A model generated the notes under the pieces. That model was not told the origin of the DNA. It was given only the letters and a program-made list of their open reading frames with translations, and ran no database searches. DNA of 64,000 bases, from NCBI RefSeq assembly GCF_027409185.1, contig NC_084469.1:31734293-31798292 (forward strand). Direction: 5' to 3'. Of the stretch, positions 45,346 through 64,000 are shown piece by piece. The translations under genes were made by a program, and so were the position numbers. The stretch's first letter is position 1. Every line of letters starts with the position of its first letter. The stretch is from Cynocephalus volans (taxonomy: Eukaryota > Chordata > Mammalia > Dermoptera > Cynocephalidae).

Positions 45346-45400
45346 TGTGCCGTGTGTGTGCATGTGCACGCGTGCGTGTGCATGCATGCTCGTGCACTAG
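45345..45400. repeat. (GT)n/(GC) microsatellite
   Basis: Alternating purine-pyrimidine tract (GTGTGTGTGCATGTGCACGC, GTGCGTGTGCATGCATGC). Confidence 0.9.
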
Positions 45401-47492
45401 CTTGCACATGGGGGTGAGGGTGGACCATGAAGTCAAACTCTGACTGTGGCTTGATTTTCCACAGCGGGGAGTGGGATGAGGAAGGAGGACAAAAGAGTGG
45501 CAGGCTCAGGGACCTGGCCCAGTGACACCAACCTCCTGGCCCAGACAAGCTCTGCCCATGTCCTCCCTTCCTGCTCATGTGGCACTGGCCTAGGTCTGGC
45601 TCAAACACAAGAGCCCCAGTGTACCAAGGAGGCCTGGATGTGGCAGGGGCAATGGGTTCTGTCCTCTCCCATCCTCTCCCACCCCTATCCCACCATCAGG
45701 AAAAATCTGTTCACTGCAGACTGTGGGGACCAGGGGCTGGAAAGGAGGGTAGAAAATGCACACAGCCCCTCCCTTAGAAGAAAGGGCTAACACGCCACCC
45801 TGCTATTATGATTCATGTCTGGAGAGCTGCAGAGAAATGGAGAGACACAGATACCCAGGGGAGAAAAGAAAACACAGACATATGGAGAGCCGAGACAGAA
45901 AGGAGTAAAGATGGAGAAACAGACAGACATTGGGAGATAGAGAGACATACTCAGAGGGTGTCTGGGAGTGAAGCTGCTGGGAGATGGGGTGGGGGTGACT
46001 CAAAGCCGACGTAGGAGGGCAGCAGGGCAAGGAGCTGAGTCCCTGGGGCCCTGGGGGACTTGGGGTCCTTGGGGAGTCTGGTTCAGAAAGGCCTTGAGCT
46101 AGGGATTCCCCCCACCCACCCTTATGGCCCTTTATCAGGGGTGGGGTTAGGGCTGGAGTAGGTGTGCATATGTATGTCCAGTCCCCTCCCAGGCTGCTGG
46201 CCTGGTGTCCCTGGAGCTGGGGACAGGTGCCCGGCGCCCTGTGCCCGGTGCCCTCTTCCTGCCTGGGGGCCAGTTGGCCCCACCCCCCAGTGCCAGTGTC
46301 AGGTTCCGGGCTGTTCCCTGGGGGAACTTTGATCTGGAAAGAATGAGAGTGACCGATCTGGCTGCTGCCCAGGGCCAAGCTGTATCACTGAGACCTGGCC
46401 TGGGCTGCCCCTGCTGCCTTCCCGCCCACTGGGACACCAAGCGGTGACCCCAGGCTCAGGAGACACAGAGGGGGTCTCTCCTGCCTTTCTACCCTCTCTC
46501 GTTCTGTCAGGCATCCCTTCACTCTTTACTCTCCAGTTCACTCGCTCACTCAGTTTCCCTCTCCATTCAACAAGCACTGGTTGACGGGATTGAGGGATGA
46601 ATGACGGGGACAAAGGGATGAGGGAGACAGGGTCCTGTCCTTTAGGAAGTCCCTGGCCTGAGGGGGATAGGCAGCCACAGAGACACACCCCAAACGGGGG
46701 CCACTTGAGAGCAACACAGCCCTGCTTTGGAGGAGGGAGACAGGACAGGAGGAGGGACACATTCCAATGGCCTCAGGGGGGTTGGTCGAGGTAAGGAGTG
46801 GCGACAAGCTTTATTAGGGGAGGCTTCCTGGAGGACGTGGCATTTAAGCTGGGCTCTGAAGATGTGAAGAATGAGCAGGAATGTGTCAGACAGTTTGGCA
46901 AGTGGAAGGGGTGCTTCAGGCAGGGGACCAGGGCGGGCACTGTCACAGAAGCGTGAAAGAGTTTTGTGCATTTGTTGGGTGGCAGCTGTGAGATGGGAGG
47001 TTGGAGAATTGGGTGGGTACCTGGTCAGGAAGGGCCTTGAATGGACCCCTAAGGCATTCCCCTCTTGGCAAGGGGATCCATGGGCCAGTGGGAGGGGTCC
47101 TAGCTAGGACAATTTTGTCAGAGCAAGATTCCTCTGGGGGCTTGTAGGAGAGGTGGCAGCCTGGTGGCACCTCTAGACCTTCCCAAGGAGGGGCTGGTGC
47201 CTCTGAGACCTCACCTACAAGCCCTCAGTTCCAGTTACTCTCCAATATGTTCCTGAGGAAGCCCAATTTGTCAGAGGTCTGCAAACAGCTCCAGGGGGTC
47301 CCTGGCCTGGGTCTCAGCCTAGCCCCCACCTTGGCCTCACCTCCCCACCCCCACTGCCCACTCTGACTGACGTGGCCTTTTGCTGGGCTGAAAGCAGACA
47401 CTGCCCGGCCTGCGGGGCCCCTGGGAAAAGCCCAGTGAGCTGTAGCTGTGGAGCTCTGGCTCCTCTTGTCCTGGAGGCTGCTGAGCCAGGCC

Positions 47493-47502
47493 CTATAAAT
47501 AA
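47493..47502 (+). promoter_or_regulatory. Candidate MEF2 site / TATA-like element
   Basis: CTATAAATAA fits the MEF2 consensus YTAWWWWTAR exactly and also resembles a TATA box. It lies in GC-rich unique sequence about 5 kb upstream of SMTNL2. A CAGCTG E-box is at about 48106. Function is not shown by the sequence. Confidence 0.35.
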
Positions 47503-48569
47503 CCCCTCCCCCGGCCCCTTCTCTGGGAAGGTGGGGGGAGGCAGGCCCGCAGGGCTGGAGGGACAGGCCTTGTGGTGGGAGGTTGTGGAGGGGGTGGAGG
47601 AAGAAGGGAGGAAGGAGACCAGAGTCTGAGGCCCAGTCCTGCCCCCAAACAGTGACTGCTTGCCCCTGGGGTCTCAGGGTCCTCTGGGCTGCGCAGCCAG
47701 GCTCTCCCAGCAGAGAGAGCATGCATGCAGGGACTGTTGTTGTAGGAGGAGGGGCTTATCCTCCTTCCTCCCATCTCTGGGTGGGTTTCCGGAGGCCCAA
47801 GAGTCCGGATATGAGCTGCAAGGGGCCCCCAGGCTGGGCCTGGCACGCCCTGCACCCCTTCCCCAGTCCCCGGTGGCCCAGGGTGCTCGCGCTGCCCCTG
47901 CTTGCCCGAGGCCTTGAAGAAGTGCTTTCTTTTCCCGGACCTCAGTCTCCCCTCTTGGTTCTGCAGTTCTGAGGTGGGGGGCAAGCGGGGGGTGGGAGGG
48001 GGAAGCAGTATAGAGGCCTCACCAGGCTGTGGGGCCAGGGTGGGACCCAAGGGGGAGGATCCTGGCCATGGAAAATGTGAGCCCAACTGCCTTATCTGGG
48101 CTGGAAGCAGCTGTCTCCACCCCACACCCTCTGCAGCCCCTGCCTCTGGAGGGGAGGACAGCAGGCCACTCTATGCAGGAATGGGGGGGTATTTGTTCTC
48201 TGGATAGCCTGGCCCTGTGGGAAATTCCTCCCCCCCCCCCCGGGGTCAAGAGGACCCAGTGTTAGTCCAGGGATACAAGAAGCTCTGCTGTCTATCACCC
48301 CTCCCCAAATCGAGGCTCCCCTCTTAGAATTTTATATGCAAGAATCTCTGCAGGGCAGGTCCCACAGCACCCAGTATCTGCACCTTCTAGAGACCTACTT
48401 CTAGGTCTGGTTAGCGTCAGCCAGAAATGGGGCATGTGATCTGTATGTTCAAATCATGTTCACACAACAATATACACTCGAACATTTAATATATGTAAGC
48501 ATATGTACACACACGACACATACGAACAAGTATGTGGGCAGTATCAGCTGCATAGAACACAGCCTGGTG

Positions 48570-48800
48570 TCCACAATGAGCCATGTACTGCAGGCATACA
48601 TACATTTGTGTATGTGTGCATACAAACACACACTTGCCACCCATGAGCAGATGCATTTCAAAACTCTCGTATAAACATAGATACTTACAAATGTGCACGT
48701 ACCCCACACACCACATATCCGTGCAGGTATGTGTGCAGAGAGTTTACACGCCTTAACTCCACATATTTCCTCTACGCAGACACACTCACACATGCACGTG
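48570..48800. repeat. Diffuse CA/GT-rich microsatellite-like tract
   Basis: Loosely alternating CA/TA/GT runs (ACATACATTTGTGTATGTGT; ACACTCACACATGCACGTGC), heavily interrupted. Confidence 0.75.
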
Positions 48801-51800
48801 CAAGCATGATGCACGTGCAGACACATCTTCAGATACATGGGAAAAGAAGAATATGCAAAAGATACATGAGTGTCCGGCAGTGTCCACTGGGAAAGAGGGA
48901 TGGAGTTTAAAGGAGGGTTTGGTCGAGGAGAGTTGGAGTTCCCCAGGGGGCAGAAGTCTCTTCCCAAGTTCCTGGGTTCCTGAGGGTTCCAGGATCAGCC
49001 CGTAGCTCTGCTTCAGGCAGGCAGAGCTGTGGGGAATAGGGCAGAGAGACCCATGTGTCCCTCTCCGGGGCACTGCCCTGGGTCCTGGCTGGAGATGAGA
49101 CTTGGGGACTCCAAGACTTGCCTACCCTGGGGCCTCTGCTCCTGCACAGCTTCCATCATGCCTTCTATCCCCTCCTTATCATTCCTCTTGGCTCCTGAAC
49201 CCAGCAACCTGGCAGGAAATGATAAATATAAGCCCTGCATCCCCACCCCTATGGATCTCATAACAAGGCAACGGTTTCCAGGGACACAGGCTGGATTTCA
49301 GGATTTGGGAGGAGGAGTGGGGATGGGTGTGTTTGCCAGGGGTGGTGGGGCCCAGTCTTGGAGTGGACTGAACCATCCCACTTCTTATGTCCTTTCCCTA
49401 CCCTGTAAACCCAATGCGTGTTCCCTCAGGACCTGAGAGACTGGGGAGTGTGTGGGACCTGCAGGGGAGAGGGCTGTGGGCAGATGGGTGTATGAAGAGG
49501 GTGGTTCAGGAGAGAAGCCAGCCTGGGGGTGGAGGTGGCAAGTGCCCCATGGGGGTGGGGGTGGGTGATGCCACCCAAGGAGGGTGTGTGGAGGACAGAG
49601 GGAGTGGTCCAGCTTGGAGCCCTGGGGACCGTGGAGGTTAAGGGATGGACCAAAGAGCAGTCGCTCAGGAAGGTCACTGGGGAGGAGAGGGCAAGGTAGG
49701 GCCCTGGGTTCCTGTCCTATCTTTGCATGCCTTGCTGTGTGGTCTTAGGCCAGTCCCTGCCCCTCAGTTTCCCCATCTCAGGTCTGTGACTCTAACTTCC
49801 CTAACTTTGTGGTTTTGGCCTGGCGAGGATAGGATTTTGTGAGGTGACCGGCATCCTGCTTCGACCTAGAACCGGAGAGCAGAGCGAGGGACCAGCAGGC
49901 CGCAGCGGGGTCAGAGCGGGGTGAGGGGGAGCTGGAAGGGCAGGCGCCAGAGCCCCCAGGACTCGGTGGGAGGTCGGCCTCCACTTGGGGGCTGACATCA
50001 GGGCTGGTGAATGTGGAGGGAGTTCAGCCAGGTTCATCAGCCCTCACCTCCCTCGCAGCCTGGCACTGGGAAGAAGCCAAGCTGGAGGAGACTGGGAGGA
50101 GGGGGCCTCAGGGAGGGGCTGAGAGGAGCTGCCTGGGCCTGGGAGCAGAGTCGCAACCTCCCCCACCTGTCACGGAGCCAGCTCACAGGGTGGTGCTGTC
50201 CTCGGTCCCGCCCCTTTCCCACCCCAGAATCTCCCTCCTTCCCTCCTTCCTTCCCTTTCTAACCCTCTGACCCTCTTGCTCATGCTCCTCCTTCATCTCT
50301 CCTCTCTTAGGCTCATCTCCAGCTACTGACTCAGGGGTCTGACTGCTGAGGGAAAGGAACCAAGGGGGATGGTTTGATTTTTGTACCATCTGCCTTCCCA
50401 GAACCTACAGTGAACCCCAATCTCTGACCTTGACAGAGTCCTGCTTCAGGCCCAGAAGGAGCCCTGTGCTGCCTCCAAGCAGCCCCTCCTAGATATCCTC
50501 ACCGTGGCTCAAGAAGGACCAGTCAACTCATCTAAGGTTGGAGAGTGTGGATGGATCCTGGGCAGCCAGTCTCTGCAATCTATCACTTCCTCCTCCCTAT
50601 TAGGGTTCCTGCCCTAGAGACCTAGCCAGTTTTCCTTCTACTAGGGGATGAGAGAGAAGGCTGGACCCCTGCTCAACCTTACGTCCAGAACCCCACACCC
50701 CTACTGCTTATGCAGCTGGTCCAGGTACATGCCAGGTGCATAGCAGCTGTGGGGCCAGGATCAGCCCGCCCAGTCCCTCCCAAGACTTCCCGTGGGTCTT
50801 GCAAGGGAAGGGACTAGCCTTTTCTGGCTGAGACCAGGGTGTTTGAACTCCATCCTCCTGTGCTCAGACCTGCAGGGACTATGAGTGCTGCTTGGGGCAA
50901 GAGCTGCTACAGCAGCATCTCTCAAGGTCTCTAGCAAAGATTCCACTCAGAGAAAGAACGCAGGGAGCGGTTTGGCTTACTCCGTCCAGACGGCTACTTG
51001 GAACACACACACACTCACACACACACCATAACATGCATGCCTTTTGGCACTTGACTTTCTCATGAAATAATTGCTGGAAGGCTCCCTGGATTAGGTAACT
51101 CAGTGTTCTTTCCTGTCTCCATGGGGAGGGGGCAGAATCAGTGGTCAGCATCTGTTAGGCTGATCCAGCTCCTTTGGGGCAGTGAAGGCCAGTCCAGGAG
51201 GGTCTGTGGGCTCCAGATATCCTTGGAAGCTGAACACGATGGGAATGAGCCTTGCAGACTTCTTGTTCCTGTGCACTATATGGCTGTGCCTGCCCAGCCT
51301 CTGGGCCTCCTTCAAGCAGGCCAGGCCTGGGAAAGAGAAGGCTAATCAGGAAAGGCTTTTTTGCACAAAGGATGGAATGTTCCCATTTTTATTTTAAATA
51401 AAATAAATATACACGGAAACTTTACAATCTACAATATACAGGGAAACTTACAGTATCTTTGCCCATCATCCTATCATCCTAAAGTAACTGTTTCCATTCT
51501 TGCCTGTTTTTGTGATGGTTGGGAGGTGTGTGGGTTTGGAAGTAGGGACCATCTGGGCTTGGGCATGAAAGGAGCACTGAGAGGGAACAGAGGTGGGAGT
51601 CCTGGCCTGTGGTAGAGGCCAGTGACTGAGACTTTCATAGGGAGAGAAGGGTGATTGGTCCCAAAGACGCCTATCCCAGGATTTGGAGATTCAGCCCTAA
51701 GCACACCCTTTCCTCACTGTCTGCCCTCAGCCTCTCCTTAACAGGGGCCTCTCGGCAAGCCTGGAGCCCCTACCGACCATTGGCGGGAAGGGCACAAAGA

Positions 51801-52135
51801 TCTTGCTACATACCATAGCACTGGGAGGGGAGAGCGCATAATTGCAGGGACAGGGAGGGGATCTCACCACCTGTCCCCTTCTCCCTGCGGTCTTATAACA
51901 GGTGCAAGAAATTCCAGGCGAAGGCCCCACAGGTGAGTGTGTGCATGTGAGAGCCGTGCCCACCGCGTAGGGAGGGTGGGGACCGGCACAGGGTGGGGGT
52001 CAGGACGGCAGTTCTAGGGGCTGGGCTGATGCTCTCAGGTCTCCCTGACCAGTGGGGGAATCTCCACCCCAGTAGAACTCGGGCCGACCCTGCGGGCGAG
52101 AGCACCTAGAGAATACATTGTGGTCTCCCAAGTAA

Positions 52136-64000
<11,865 letters not shown>

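Noticed and set aside
47493-48125. Possible unannotated gene driven by the TATA-like box
   Set aside because: The frames downstream (47583-47972 + and 47493-48125 -) are antisense to each other, proline/glycine-rich and without splice partners. Only the motif itself is reported.
48230-48241. Twelve-base C run as a regulatory signal
   Set aside because: A simple homopolymer, possibly length-variable or a sequencing artefact; no context supports a function.

Overview
This is mammalian nuclear DNA. It has multi-exon genes with GT-AG introns, CpG-island promoters, AATAAA poly(A) signals and L1, L2/MIR, hAT and Tigger repeats. The genes are SPNS2 (+), MYBBP1A (-), GGT6 (-) and SMTNL2 (+), the same order and strands as human chromosome 17p13.2. 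There are no bacterial genes, CRISPR arrays or operons.

The lineage-specific repeats are SINEs built from tRNA-Ile-like monomers, singly or in pairs, many with clear target-site duplications. Monomer-only and dimeric tRNA-Ile SINEs are the hallmark of the CYN-SINEs of colugos (Dermoptera). The best species guess is therefore a colugo such as Galeopterus. This rests on recalled repeat architecture and was not checked against a database.

Layout. 1-5215: the last three coding exons and 3' UTR of SPNS2, the sphingosine-1-phosphate exporter. 5390-19793: the complete 26-exon coding region of MYBBP1A, a nucleolar protein of 1338 residues, tail-to-tail with SPNS2 and starting in a CpG island with a 45-bp tandem repeat just upstream. 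21700-24880: the four coding exons of GGT6, encoding 502 residues. 25000-45400: an AT-richer, repeat-dense intergenic stretch with L1 relics, two Tigger elements, SINEs and microsatellites. 45400-52150: mostly unique, GC-richer intergenic DNA without a convincing gene. 52150-64000: CpG island, exon 1 and exons 2-5 of SMTNL2. The exons for its C-terminal calponin-homology domain lie beyond the right edge.

The genes are not a functional pathway; they are neighbours in a conserved syntenic block. I found no new multi-gene system. The most unusual items are a GC-rich SINE variant whose first monomer carries a perfect hairpin in place of the usual tRNA anticodon region, the 45-bp repeat at the MYBBP1A promoter, missing GGT active-site motifs in GGT6, and a strand-asymmetric purine-rich degenerate repeat near 38.5-40.0 kb. 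Exon borders were placed by eye from splice consensus, reading phase and similarity to remembered human proteins.
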